From NCBI RefSeq assembly GCF_021083645.1, contig NZ_JAJNRQ010000004.1, positions 186,001-250,000 of the forward strand: a stretch of 64,000 nucleotides of DNA. Reading direction: 5' to 3'. This stretch comes from Schaalia sp. lx-260. GTDB taxonomy: Bacteria > Actinomycetota > Actinomycetes > Actinomycetales > Actinomycetaceae. Within the stretch, counting starts at the first letter, position 1. Each line of letters begins with the position of its first letter. The position numbers and the translations under genes are program-made. Below the pieces are notes generated by a model. That model searched no databases, was not told the origin of the DNA, and saw nothing but the letters and a program-made list of their open reading frames with translations. This document shows, piece by piece, positions 53,022-62,267 of the stretch.

Positions 53022-55837
53022 CTGATACGTCGTCTGACAAGGACACGCCACGAGTAAAAAATTCTCTTTTACGTGACAGTGCTGTAATGGCTTCAGGGAC
53101 TTTCATTTCCCGCATACTTGGCTTCATTCGTAATGCGCTCCTCCTCATTGTTATTGGCAGTGCCGCAGGTGGTGTTAACGCAGCCTTTCAAACAGCAAAT
53201 ACCCTGCCAAATACGATCTATAACATCCTTGCCTCCGGTGTTTTTGATGCAATTCTGGTTCCCCATATCGTTTCAGCGTTAAAAAAACGTTCCGGTGATG
53301 TCTATGTCAATCGGCTATTAACGCTGGCGGGAACTGTACTTTTCGGTCTTAGTGTCGTCGCATTACTTATCGCACCGCTCCTCGTTATCATCACCGCAGC
53401 GGGATACGACACTGAGATCCGATCTTTAGCTATCGCTTTTTCTCTTTTATGCCTACCGCAGATCTTCTTTTACGGCGTGTATAACCTACTAGGTGAACTC
53501 CTCAATGCACGCGGTGTTTTTGGTCCGTATATGTGGTCACCTGTTGTCAATAATCTCGTGGCAATTGCAGGGCTTCTGGCTTTCCTTGGTTTGTGGGGTT
53601 CTTCTCCTGAGCGTTTCAATGTTGCTGACTTTAGCTCGGCCCAATTTTGGCTACTTGGCGGCTCAGCAACTTTAGGTGTCATCCTTCAAGCCTTGCTCCT
53701 GTTGTGGCCTATGAAGAAAGCAGGGATTCATTTCCGGCCAGATTTCCATTTCCGAGGTACTTCTTTTGGTAAAGCTTCCTTTGTAGCAAAGTGGACTTTT
53801 GCTACATTAGCTGTCAGCCATATCGGAATATTATCGTCAAATAACTTGGCTGCACTGGCTGATACGTGGGGGCACACACATGCGATACCAATTGTTGGAG
53901 TCAGCGCCGCAGCAACCGCCTTCATGGTTTTCATGCTGCCACATTCACTGATTACTGTCTCCTTGACAACAGCAGTTTTCACTCGAATCGCCACCGCAGC
54001 CAGCGAAAAAAATAATGCATCTGTTGCACGACACTATGATTCTGGAGTTCGTACAACAATTGTCCTCATGATGCTGTGCACAGCCATTGGCATCGTCGCC
54101 GCTGTCCCACTCATGCAAAGCGTGATGCTCACTCATACAAACACCGAAATAGTGCGCTCATATGCATGGGTCCTCATTGCTTTCATGCCCGGTCTGACTT
54201 CACTGGGTATTACGATGCTCAGCCAACGTGTCTTTTTTGCATATGAGGATGCTCGGCCCGTGTTCTTCATGGGTATTATCCCGACACTCCTTCAAGTCAT
54301 TGTTGGATGGAGCCTGTACGCATTGACCGGAGCACAATGGTGGGTCATATGCGCAGCTTTCGCAGAATCATGTTGCCGAGTAACCCAAGGTTTTATTGCA
54401 ATGAGCTGGGTTAAGAAACGTAATCCCCACGTGCGTTTACGCGAATTACACCGGTTATTTTTTGTTTCTGCCCTGTGCGCTCTGGCATGTATCGTTGTTG
54501 GTTTTGCTCTGATCTTCCTCATGGGGATTGACACCGTTGTTTCTTCTTCGATACTGCGCCTGTTGATTTCCTTAGTGAAGATCCTCGTCATCGCACTATG
54601 TCTAACAGTCCTATACGTTGTCCTTTTGCGTTTTGCCTTACCCCATGAATATGCGCGTTTAATAGGTCCATTCCTCAAGCATTTGCCTGTTCCAGCCGTT
54701 ATTGCTTCATTCTTAGGCGCACCTGCAACCGCGGGTAACAAAACATCTGATAACTCAAAAATGCTACCTGCCCCATCGGTCTTGAGGATTCTTCCCTCAT
54801 TCGTTGCTTCCTTTGCTTTGTGGAAAACTCGCGCAGACAAAGAAGCAGCCCCTTCTGATCCTCTTCAGTTCCATGAAAAAGAATCTTCAGATCCTGACCA
54901 TGAGGCACATGATTTCAGTACGTCCACCACATTTCGTTCACATTTCCTCCGCAAAATCCACATATCCGAGGATGCTGATAGCGTCGATACCGTGAGGATT
55001 ACTCCTACACAAGCAGACACGCATCCTGTGCTTGTGGAAAAACCCGGACACGCCTCTGCACGTACTCTTTCTTCCTCATCAGCGCATATATTTTCAAATT
55101 TCGATCGCATAGTAGCGCCAAAGAAAGAGTCTGCTACAGATTCGCTTTCTTCATCTTCACCTCATACCGCACATCCTTCAAAGGAAACCGCGCACCCTTC
55201 ATATTTCAACCCAACAAAACCCACCCTCATCATCGTTATTGTTACTTTGCTCGTAAGCATGTTGTGGGCAGTAATGACAGCTTTTGCACCGGTGAAATCT
55301 GTAGATGGTGATGACTTCCTTTCACCTCGTGCCGCTTTTCCAACACCGACAGAAACTCCTTCATCCGATGAGGCATCCGAATCTGCGCAATCATCAGGAA
55401 GCGCCACTCCCACACCTGTTATTGATTCAGCCACAGTATTTTCATGGAATGGAAGCGGTGACTTTGAGGAAGACGCACACCTGCTCATTGATGGGGATTC
55501 GCAGACTCGTTGGCATTCACGGTATTACGAGCTGAATAATTTCCCTGAAAACGACACCGTGACATTGCTTTTCACCCTGAAAGAACCTACCAGTCTTTCT
55601 GAAGTCACAATGAGCATGGATCCGTCCACCACGGGCGGTGAAGTGATTTTACGTGCGGTAACCCCAACTTCTCCTCGTGAAGGTACTCTATTAGCTTCTT
55701 CATCTATGGGTCCGACAACCGTTTTAACCGCTGAAAGTCCCGTAGAAACACAAGCTTTTTCCTTGTCATTCCGAAAAATGCCTACATCTGTCGATGGTTT
55801 ACCGTGGGCATGGGTAGGTGAAGTTACTGTGAAGTAA
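53018..55837 (+). CDS. murJ: Lipid II flippase MurJ with C-terminal extension
   Basis: 939-residue MviN/MurJ protein that flips lipid II across the membrane. The first about 545 residues are the 14-helix MOP-type core (SAVMASGTFISRILGFIRN, NTLPNTIYNILASGVFDAIL, LLNARGVFGPYMWSPVVNN). Next come about 190 cytoplasmic, Ser/Thr/Pro-rich residues, another membrane helix near 735-757 (TLIIVIVTLLVSMLWAVM), and an extracellular domain (about 805-939) of galactose-binding/discoidin style (LLIDGDSQTRWHSRYY). In mycobacterial MviN the cytoplasmic part is a pseudokinase; here I see no kinase motifs, only a shorter disordered link. Translationally coupled to the gene before it (ATGA). Confidence 0.93.
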   Translation: MTDTSSDKDTPRVKNSLLRDSAVMASGTFISRILGFIRNALLLIVIGSAAGGVNAAFQTANTLPNTIYNILASGVFDAILVPHIVSALKKRSGDVYVNRLLTLAGTVLFGLSVVALLIAPLLVIITAAGYDTEIRSLAIAFSLLCLPQIFFYGVYNLLGELLNARGVFGPYMWSPVVNNLVAIAGLLAFLGLWGSSPERFNVADFSSAQFWLLGGSATLGVILQALLLLWPMKKAGIHFRPDFHFRGTSFGKASFVAKWTFATLAVSHIGILSSNNLAALADTWGHTHAIPIVGVSAAATAFMVFMLPHSLITVSLTTAVFTRIATAASEKNNASVARHYDSGVRTTIVLMMLCTAIGIVAAVPLMQSVMLTHTNTEIVRSYAWVLIAFMPGLTSLGITMLSQRVFFAYEDARPVFFMGIIPTLLQVIVGWSLYALTGAQWWVICAAFAESCCRVTQGFIAMSWVKKRNPHVRLRELHRLFFVSALCALACIVVGFALIFLMGIDTVVSSSILRLLISLVKILVIALCLTVLYVVLLRFALPHEYARLIGPFLKHLPVPAVIASFLGAPATAGNKTSDNSKMLPAPSVLRILPSFVASFALWKTRADKEAAPSDPLQFHEKESSDPDHEAHDFSTSTTFRSHFLRKIHISEDADSVDTVRITPTQADTHPVLVEKPGHASARTLSSSSAHIFSNFDRIVAPKKESATDSLSSSSPHTAHPSKETAHPSYFNPTKPTLIIVIVTLLVSMLWAVMTAFAPVKSVDGDDFLSPRAAFPTPTETPSSDEASESAQSSGSATPTPVIDSATVFSWNGSGDFEEDAHLLIDGDSQTRWHSRYYELNNFPENDTVTLLFTLKEPTSLSEVTMSMDPSTTGGEVILRAVTPTSPREGTLLASSSMGPTTVLTAESPVETQAFSLSFRKMPTSVDGLPWAWVGEVTVK

Positions 55838-56247
55838 AAGGAAGCGCACGCTTTCTTCACGCAAAACAGCCCTCTAACATCCGGACATATGAACCTATGT
55901 CTGCAGCATGAGTGCTGATCTTCCTTACTCAGATCTCTGCTCGTAAGAGTTATGCGCATATAGTCGGGGGTGGGCATTTCGCTGTTACTCTTTCCTGCTG
56001 ACAGGTTTTCCGGCGGCGCGATTGAGGGTTTGACTCACTCCCCTACGGATAGGGGAAATCCCAAAGTTGGGCATAATTACATATAAGTCACATGCGGCAG
56101 GTTACAACAGGAAGAAAGTAGCTAAGGACTGATACATTGGCCGCACGCATAGGAAATACGCGGATCAATTGTGTGGACTTTCCCTGTTCTCGCAGGTAAG
56201 TGTGCTCTGTTGATCCACTCAGCTAATGAATGACTTTGGAGGTCCAT
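55838..56247. other. Gap between murJ and trxB
   Basis: 410 bases without a gene. In related actinobacteria sigM and its anti-sigma factor sit here; no trace is visible. A small perfect hairpin CCCCTA-CGGA-TAGGGG (56040-56055) lies upstream of the probable trxB promoter. Confidence 0.4.
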
Positions 56248-57186
56248 ATGACTGACACGCCTACTATTCATGATGTTGTGATCGTGGGTTCTGGGCCAGC
56301 CGGTTATACGGCAGCTATTTACACTGCCCGCGCAGGTCTACGTCCTGTCGTTGTTGCTGGAGCTATTTCTGCTGGTGGTGCTTTAATGACTACCACTGAG
56401 GTTGAAAATTTCCCAGGTTTTCCTGATGGAATTCTTGGACCTGATCTGATGGATAATATGCGTGAGCAGGCCGAAAAATTTGGTGCAGATATTCGTTATG
56501 AGGATGCTTCTGCCCTGAATCTGGCAGGTGACATTAAAACGATCACGCTTGACGATGAGGTTCTTCATACTCGTGCAGTCATCCTTGCGACAGGTTCGGA
56601 GTATCGAAAACTTGATGTTCCTGGGGAGCAGGAGTTATCTGGTCGCGGGGTTTCTTACTGTGCGACATGTGATGGCTTCTTTTTCCGTGACAAGGAACTC
56701 ATCGTTGTAGGTGGCGGTGATTCTGCAATGGAGGAGGCCACTTTCTTAACGAAATTTGCTTCTAAGGTCACTGTTGTTCATCGTCGCGATCAGTTGCGTG
56801 CATCTCGGGCGATGATTGATCGTGCTGAGGCTGATCCGAAAATTGAATTTGTGTGGAATAGTGTCGTCAGCGAAGTGTTGGGAAGTGACTCTGTGACGGG
56901 AGTTCGTTTGACATCCACCGTTGATGGTTCGTCATCTGAATTGTCATGTGATGGTGTCTTTGTTGCTATTGGTCACCTGCCGCGTACTGATCGCTTGGCC
57001 GGTCAAGTCACTTTAGATGATGCTGGCTATATTGTTGTTGACGAGCCTTCCACTCTAACCGGTGTTCCTGGTGTTTTTGCGTGTGGTGACGTTGTTGACC
57101 ACACTTACCGGCAGGCCATTACTGCGGCGGCTTCTGGTTGCCGCGCGGCCATTGATGCGGAGCATTGGCTGGCTTCTGTACGGTAG
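56248..57186 (+). CDS. trxB: Thioredoxin-disulfide reductase
   Basis: 312-residue low-molecular-weight flavoprotein that passes electrons from NADPH to thioredoxin, and probably to the NrdH encoded in this window. It shows FAD loop VIVGSGPAGYTAAIY, the redox pair CATC in SYCATCDGFFF (about residue 139), the NADPH loop VVGGGDSAMEEATFL, VHRRDQLRAS, and FACGDVVDHTYRQAITAAASG at the end in two motifs. ATG at 56248 follows GGAGG by five bases; an ATG 18 bases upstream lies before that site. trxA, its frequent partner, is not next to it. Confidence 0.96.
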   Translation: MTDTPTIHDVVIVGSGPAGYTAAIYTARAGLRPVVVAGAISAGGALMTTTEVENFPGFPDGILGPDLMDNMREQAEKFGADIRYEDASALNLAGDIKTITLDDEVLHTRAVILATGSEYRKLDVPGEQELSGRGVSYCATCDGFFFRDKELIVVGGGDSAMEEATFLTKFASKVTVVHRRDQLRASRAMIDRAEADPKIEFVWNSVVSEVLGSDSVTGVRLTSTVDGSSSELSCDGVFVAIGHLPRTDRLAGQVTLDDAGYIVVDEPSTLTGVPGVFACGDVVDHTYRQAITAAASGCRAAIDAEHWLASVR

Positions 57187-57392
57187 ATACCTCTTAATAT
57201 TCGCAGTGAACAGGTATGCCACTTATCCTCATGCACGTCCCCTATGTGGCTGATGTCGCATTCTTATCGGACGAGTGGCACACTTGTCATTGGTCTTTTA
57301 TTTGCCAAGAGCAACCTAGCCTGTCTGTGTGAATCACATTGTGCAGCGGTAAGGTTCCTCGTATGAGATACACGAGATAGAAGGACGGTGCT

Positions 57393-58703
57393 GTGAGTAC
57401 AACAATGCACCCGCATGGTGACACGAACGGTAATAGATTAGACCCTTGGTTTGATGCTTACGCCGAACGAGCTCACAATTTACGCGCCTCGGAAATCCGT
57501 GCCCTTTTTTCCGTTGTCTCCCGTCCTGAAGTGGTGTCACTTGCGGGCGGTATGCCTAATCTTCAAGATTTACCTTTGGAGCGCCTTGCTGATTCTGCGC
57601 ATAATTTGATCCTGCATCATGGTACTCAGGCTTTGCAATACGGTTCTGGTCAAGGGTGGGAACCTCTGCGCGAGCAAATGGCAGAAATTATGACCTATGA
57701 CCATATCATTGGTGCTGATCCTGATGACATTGTAATAACGACAGGTTCCCAGCAGGCTCTTGATCTGATGGCGGAACTTTTCATAGATACTGGGGATGTT
57801 GTTTTAGCGGAGTCGCCATCGTATGTGGGCGCTTTAGGTTGTTTCCGTGCTCGTCAAGCCGATGTGGTCCATGTTGAGATGGATGATGATGGCATTATTC
57901 CTGAGGCATTGGAACAGACGATTGCTCGTCTACGTGCGCAAGGGCGCACACTGAAGTTTTTGTACACCATTCCGAATTTCCAAAATCCTGCTGGTGTTAC
58001 GCTGTCTGAGGAACGCAGACCCATCATTACTGGAATATGTGAACGTGAACATATCCTCATTTTGGAAGATAATCCTTACGGGCTCTTAGGTTTTAATTCA
58101 GATCCTTTACCAGCTTTGCGTTCGTATGCTCCTGAAGGGGTTGTGTACCTAGGCTCTGTGTCAAAGATGTTTGCTCCTGGTATGCGTATTGGTTGGGCGT
58201 TAGCGCCTCACGCTATCCGAGATAAGCTTATTCTGGCTTCTGAGGCGGCTATTCTTTCGCCTACTATGTTTGGTCAGATGTTCCTGTCGCAGTATCTTGT
58301 TGACTATGACTGGTATGGGCAGGTGAAGTCTTTCCGTCATATGTACAAAGAACGTCGTGATGCAATGATGGATGCTTTGACGGAATATATGCCTGATTGT
58401 CACTGGACACGTCCTGCGGGCGGGTTTTACACATGGGTGACATTGCCTAGCGGTTTGGATGCGAAGTCCATGTTGCCTCGTGCGGTGCGTGCTCAGGTTG
58501 CTTATGTGCCGGGTACGGCTTTCTACTATGACGGTCAGGGGGCGGATCATATGCGTCTTTCCTTCTGTTATCCAACCCCTGAACGTATTCGTGAGGGTGT
58601 GCGACGTTTATCCACTGTGGTGAATGCGGAAAAGGAATTGGTGGATATGTTTGGTATTTTGCCTGAGGAAAATACTTCTTCTCGCGGTGCCGAGATGCGC
58701 TGA
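57393..58703 (+). CDS. PLP-dependent aminotransferase, class I/II (MocR-like core)
   Basis: 436-residue fold-type I aminotransferase of the kind often named 2-aminoadipate aminotransferase or PLP-dependent aminotransferase family protein. Key features are LAGGMPNLQDLPLE, LQYGSGQGWEPLREQ, DDIVITTGSQQALDLM, IPNFQNPAGVTLS, EDNPYG, and the Schiff-base Lys in GSVSKMFAPGMRIGW. There is no N-terminal GntR domain, so it is an enzyme and not a regulator. The start is GTG with AAGGAC upstream. The substrate is uncertain. The position before ddl and parB is conserved in actinobacteria. Confidence 0.88.
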   Translation: MSTTMHPHGDTNGNRLDPWFDAYAERAHNLRASEIRALFSVVSRPEVVSLAGGMPNLQDLPLERLADSAHNLILHHGTQALQYGSGQGWEPLREQMAEIMTYDHIIGADPDDIVITTGSQQALDLMAELFIDTGDVVLAESPSYVGALGCFRARQADVVHVEMDDDGIIPEALEQTIARLRAQGRTLKFLYTIPNFQNPAGVTLSEERRPIITGICEREHILILEDNPYGLLGFNSDPLPALRSYAPEGVVYLGSVSKMFAPGMRIGWALAPHAIRDKLILASEAAILSPTMFGQMFLSQYLVDYDWYGQVKSFRHMYKERRDAMMDALTEYMPDCHWTRPAGGFYTWVTLPSGLDAKSMLPRAVRAQVAYVPGTAFYYDGQGADHMRLSFCYPTPERIREGVRRLSTVVNAEKELVDMFGILPEENTSSRGAEMR

Positions 58704-58724
58704 TGTGACTCATACAAATCTATT

Positions 58725-58753
58725 TTGTTACAATATAATCATATAGTTTATAC
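58725..58753 (+). promoter_or_regulatory. Promoter candidate for ddl
   Basis: Two overlapping options in an AT-rich 73-base gap: a perfect -10 TATAAT (58734-58739) with poor -35, or -35 TTGTTA (58725-58730), 17 bases, then TTATAC (58748-58753). A GAAAGG ribosome site follows. Confidence 0.35.
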
Positions 58754-58776
58754 GATCATTGTGAAAGGCACTGGAT

Positions 58777-59715
58777 ATGGCGTTGAAAGTCCTCATTATC
58801 GCAGGTGGCCTCACGCATGAGCGTGAAGTTTCTGTTCGTAGTGGACGCAGAGTAGCCAACGCGCTCACCCAATGCGGACATACTGTACGAGTAACCGACC
58901 TAGATCGTGATTTCCTCGCAACTTTCCGTGACTTTGCACCTGATGTCGTATGGCCGCTCGTACATGGTTCCGTCGGTGAAGATGGTTCACTTCAGACCCT
59001 ATTAGAAGCCTTGAACGTGCCCTTTGTTGGGTCATCTTCCATTCAGGCCCAGCTTGCTTCAAATAAACCAGCATCAAAAACTTTGCTGGGAGCCGCGGGG
59101 GTAGACACACCCGGATGGATGGCGCTTCCCCAAGTCCTCTTTCAGCAGCTCGGCGCGAAAAATGTACTCGATAGCCTCAATGAAGCTATTTCCTATCCCG
59201 TAGTCATTAAACCAACGGATGGTGGTTCTGCACTCGGTATTTCACGCGCTGATGATGCACAGGCATTACGTAGTGCAATGGTGGATGCATTCGCTTATGG
59301 TGAGCATGTCATGGTGGAAAGTTTTATTTCTGGACGTGATATTGCTGTTTCCGTCCTCGATCTTGATGATGGTCCACGTGCTCTGCCTCCTGTAGAAATT
59401 GCAACAGACGATGGTGCTTATAACTACGATGCTCGTTACACGACAGATACTGCTCAATATTTCGTGCCTGCACGTCTTGATGAGGAACAACTGAAGGATG
59501 TGTGCGACGCAGCCATTCATGCACATACGGTGCTGGGCCTACGTGATCTGTCACGCATTGATTTTGTTATTGACCATGCTGGCACCTGCTGGTTTATTGA
59601 TGCGAATGTTATCCCCGGAATGACAGATACTTCTCTATTCCCGCAAACAGCTGAAGCAGCAGGATCATTCATTCAAACATGCGCAGATATTGTTGAATTC
59701 GTTTCCCGTAGATAG
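58777..59715 (+). CDS. ddl: D-alanine-D-alanine ligase family protein
   Basis: 312-residue ATP-grasp ligase. It opens with GGLTHEREVSVRSG, has PLVHGSVGEDGSLQ in the first domain, the ATP-binding VVIKPTDGGSALGIS, and ends RIDFVID...IPGMTDTSLFP. Canonical Ddl enzymes use Asp, Glu and Asn to hold the two magnesium ions; here they read Asp262, Asp275 and Asn277, so the Glu is replaced by Asp (FIDAN instead of LEAN). Activity is probably kept, but a changed role or substrate cannot be excluded. It is shorter than most actinobacterial Ddl. It would make the D-Ala-D-Ala end of peptidoglycan precursors. Confidence 0.85.
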   Translation: MALKVLIIAGGLTHEREVSVRSGRRVANALTQCGHTVRVTDLDRDFLATFRDFAPDVVWPLVHGSVGEDGSLQTLLEALNVPFVGSSSIQAQLASNKPASKTLLGAAGVDTPGWMALPQVLFQQLGAKNVLDSLNEAISYPVVIKPTDGGSALGISRADDAQALRSAMVDAFAYGEHVMVESFISGRDIAVSVLDLDDGPRALPPVEIATDDGAYNYDARYTTDTAQYFVPARLDEEQLKDVCDAAIHAHTVLGLRDLSRIDFVIDHAGTCWFIDANVIPGMTDTSLFPQTAEAAGSFIQTCADIVEFVSRR

Positions 59716-60085
59716 GCACATATGTGCTTATAGCGCACAAAATGCCCTGCGTTAATGCGTGAATAGTTGTTCTGTACTTTTTACTCACGTCAGCTCATCT
59801 GTAGCCGTTGTGTGCCCGTTTATCGCTGTTGAGTTTTGGTGTTTTACCATTTTGTATCGCATATTGCTTTACGCCTGTTATTTGTCGTAAGCAAAAGCTC
59901 CGATACCACCAATGTATTACGCTGCTCACGGGCTATAACGACATATATGGAATTGGTGTTCCATACTCCGTACGCATATATTACATCTGTACTGGGAATG
60001 AATTTTCTGTGGAAAAGATCAGTTGAGGTTCATAGAACCTATAATATTTTAGCCCTTTACCAAAAGATGTTTCTCCGTCTTACCT
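59716..60085. other. Gap between ddl and the HAD gene
   Basis: 370 bases in a convergent gap with no supportable gene. A perfect palindrome GCACATATGTGC (59717-59728) lies right after the ddl stop. Nothing else is recognised. Confidence 0.4.
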
Positions 60086-60736
60086 TTATATTTCTGATGT
60101 TGCAGTGTGACCGTATCGCTGCAATATTTCACGGCTTTCTTCGCTGCCATCCCACAATAATGTGGACATCCCCAAAAGCTCAGCGCCACGTAAATTTTCT
60201 TGACGATCATCAATAAAAAGTACATTTTTCGGAGGAATATTCAGCTTTTCTAACGCACTACGATAAATCGCACGGTGCGGTTTACATACACCAATCTCAG
60301 CCGAAAAAACGGCAAAACTAAAGTAGGTATTGAACCATTGTGTTGCTCTGATTGCTTGAGCAATTGCATGGGGAGCATTGGAAAGAATCCCGCAGGTGAT
60401 TCCCGATTCGTGAAGTGTCCTCACTGCTTCCACAGTGAATGGACTTGCTATTTTCATACGTTCCGTATCGGTATCAATTAAGCGTTGCAGAGTGTGCTCC
60501 TCAATTTCACCAAGCCCACAATCACCGGCTACTCGATCCCAGAATTCTTTATCCGTACATCCTTTATCGTAATCATCACGATGTGCCCACATCGCGTGAT
60601 CGACAAGGGAAATACTCCCATGATCCTGCGCATCAAAACCAAAAATCTGCGCGATATCCGCAGGATTTGGCCGCGTATTAACGAGGACACCTCCCACATC
60701 AAAAAGTGCCACGTATTGATTCGTGCGCCCGATCAT
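60086..60736 (-). CDS. HAD-superfamily hydrolase
   Basis: About 216-residue phosphatase-like protein of the haloacid dehalogenase superfamily, close to the YihX/epoxide-hydrolase N-domain type. Motif I is FDVGGVLVNT (nucleophile Asp; the usual second Asp is Gly, as in that subgroup), motif II is ILSNAPH, motif III is the Lys in GVCKPHRAIY, and motif IV is LFIDDRQENLRGA. A helical cap domain lies between. The substrate is unknown; sugar phosphates are typical. An AAAGAG stretch upstream supports the ATG at 60736; a GTG at 60757 is the alternative. Confidence 0.82.
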   Translation of the reverse strand: MIGRTNQYVALFDVGGVLVNTRPNPADIAQIFGFDAQDHGSISLVDHAMWAHRDDYDKGCTDKEFWDRVAGDCGLGEIEEHTLQRLIDTDTERMKIASPFTVEAVRTLHESGITCGILSNAPHAIAQAIRATQWFNTYFSFAVFSAEIGVCKPHRAIYRSALEKLNIPPKNVLFIDDRQENLRGAELLGMSTLLWDGSEESREILQRYGHTATSEI

Positions 60737-60871
60737 CTTCTTCTCTTTGTTATCCACGTAATTTAACTTGTCTCTATTGTGCGACGAATAAAGTAAATAC
60801 CAACACTGTTGTGAGGCTTTTAACTTTTAGAAAAGGATTCGCTAAATTCTAGTTTCTGCTCAGGGAAAATT

Positions 60872-62188
60872 TTAATTTTGTCTGCCTCGAATAAGGTCCG
60901 CAATTCTTTGCAAATCTTCTTTTCCAGCAAATTCGATAGTAATTTTCCCTTTCGTGCGCCCCTCTGTCACAGTTACACGTGTCTCGTAGATATCTGCCAA
61001 CGTTTCCATAATATTTTGCGCAAGTGGACTTAATGTTGCTTGTACGGTCTTCTTTTTCGTAGGTGCGGCTTTTACACGTCCCAGTCGAACCAGTTCTTCA
61101 GTTGTTCTTACGGACAAGCCTTCAGCCACAATCCTATCTGCAAGTATTTCCATATCACGTGAATCATTTAAGGACAATAAGGCTCTTGCATGTCCAGCAG
61201 AAATCACCTGTGCAGCCACCTTATTTTGTACTGTCGGAGGTAACTTCAACAAGCGTAATGTATTCGTTATTTGTGGCCGTGAGCGCGCGATCTTCCTCGA
61301 CAATTCTTCCTGTGTAGCCCCAAAATCAGCCATGAGCTGTTGATATGCTGCCGCTTCTTCCAATGGATTAAGTTGTGCTCTATGTAAGTTTTCCAGCAGA
61401 GCATCCCGTAATAAATCCTCATCTTCTGTTTCACGGATAATCGCCGGAATAGTTTCAAGGCCCGCACGTTCACAGCTTCGTAAACGACGCTCGCCCATAA
61501 TGAGTTCAAAACGTGCTTCCGGTTGTGCTTCAATCAGTTCTTTGAGTCGATCAGAAATTTCGCCCTCAATACGCAAAGGACGTACGATGACCGGTTGTAA
61601 TACTCCAACTTCCTTAATTGATGCAACCAGTTCTTCAAGTTCATCTTCATCAAATACTGTTCGTGGCTGACGACTATTTGGAATAATGAGATTCAGAGGA
61701 AGTTCCGCATAGGTAGCTCCCGGTACGGTGGGAAGATCTTCCTCATTTACTAATGTTTCACGTGAAACATTTCCTGACTTTTCTTCACTCAATTGAGATT
61801 TTCCAATATTTTGTTGTGAAGTAGTTTCTGTAGCCTTCTGTGAAATTACTGTGCCAGCAACTAAATCAGAAGAATTTTTTGTCTCATCGATAGAAGTAGC
61901 TCCAGAATCCGAAAACTGAGCTTTCTTTTTATGGGAGGAGGATAGGGGAGATGTAGTTGCTACTGAACCTGAAGTTTTCTTTGGACGAGGTGAAAGTAGA
62001 TCACGTGCCGAACCGCCACGAGGAATCGAAGATCCTCGATTATTTGCAGGAATGATTGCATCAATTGGTCGAGCTTGAGCTACTGCTTCTTCTGTAGGAA
62101 TCTGAGGAATAAGGGCACCCAGACCTTTACCTAAACCAGTTCTGCGTGATGTCTTTGCAGATATTCCTGAGTGTTTTTCCTGAGCCAT
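60872..62188 (-). CDS. parB: Chromosome partitioning protein ParB
   Basis: 438-residue centromere-binding CTPase that loads on parS and organises the origin. It starts with the ParA-stimulating motif GLGKGLGALIP, then a disordered linker of about 110 residues rich in Ser/Thr/Lys. The CTP-binding/HTH core follows: NSRQPRTVFDEDELEEL, GVLQPVIVRPL, the GERRLRSCERAG motif that binds CTP, and the DNA-binding ARSRPQITNTLRLLKLP. The C-terminal dimerisation domain is intact. The coding sequence itself contains a perfect parS, read as NVSRET in the linker. parA, normally just upstream, is not found within 1.8 kb. Confidence 0.96.
   Translation of the reverse strand: MAQEKHSGISAKTSRRTGLGKGLGALIPQIPTEEAVAQARPIDAIIPANNRGSSIPRGGSARDLLSPRPKKTSGSVATTSPLSSSHKKKAQFSDSGATSIDETKNSSDLVAGTVISQKATETTSQQNIGKSQLSEEKSGNVSRETLVNEEDLPTVPGATYAELPLNLIIPNSRQPRTVFDEDELEELVASIKEVGVLQPVIVRPLRIEGEISDRLKELIEAQPEARFELIMGERRLRSCERAGLETIPAIIRETEDEDLLRDALLENLHRAQLNPLEEAAAYQQLMADFGATQEELSRKIARSRPQITNTLRLLKLPPTVQNKVAAQVISAGHARALLSLNDSRDMEILADRIVAEGLSVRTTEELVRLGRVKAAPTKKKTVQATLSPLAQNIMETLADIYETRVTVTEGRTKGKITIEFAGKEDLQRIADLIRGRQN
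61754..61769. promoter_or_regulatory. parS: parS site inside parB
   Basis: TGTTTCACGTGAAACA, identical to the consensus parS bound by ParB. It is in the linker-coding part of parB. Confidence 0.95.
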
Positions 62189-62251
62189 TATTCCCCTATC
62201 TCACAAAAGTACCTCTATTCTTGCACGCCCTTGCTCGGGTTACATCCTGAA

Positions 62252-62267
62252 TGTTTCACGTGAAACA
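62252..62267. promoter_or_regulatory. parS: parS site upstream of parB
   Basis: Perfect TGTTTCACGTGAAACA, 64 bases upstream of the parB start. ParB bound here could also repress its own gene. Confidence 0.95.

Noticed and set aside
55525-55977. A 150-codon minus-strand frame as a remnant of sigM after murJ
   Set aside because: Its translation has no sigma-factor motifs and most of it is antisense to the end of murJ.
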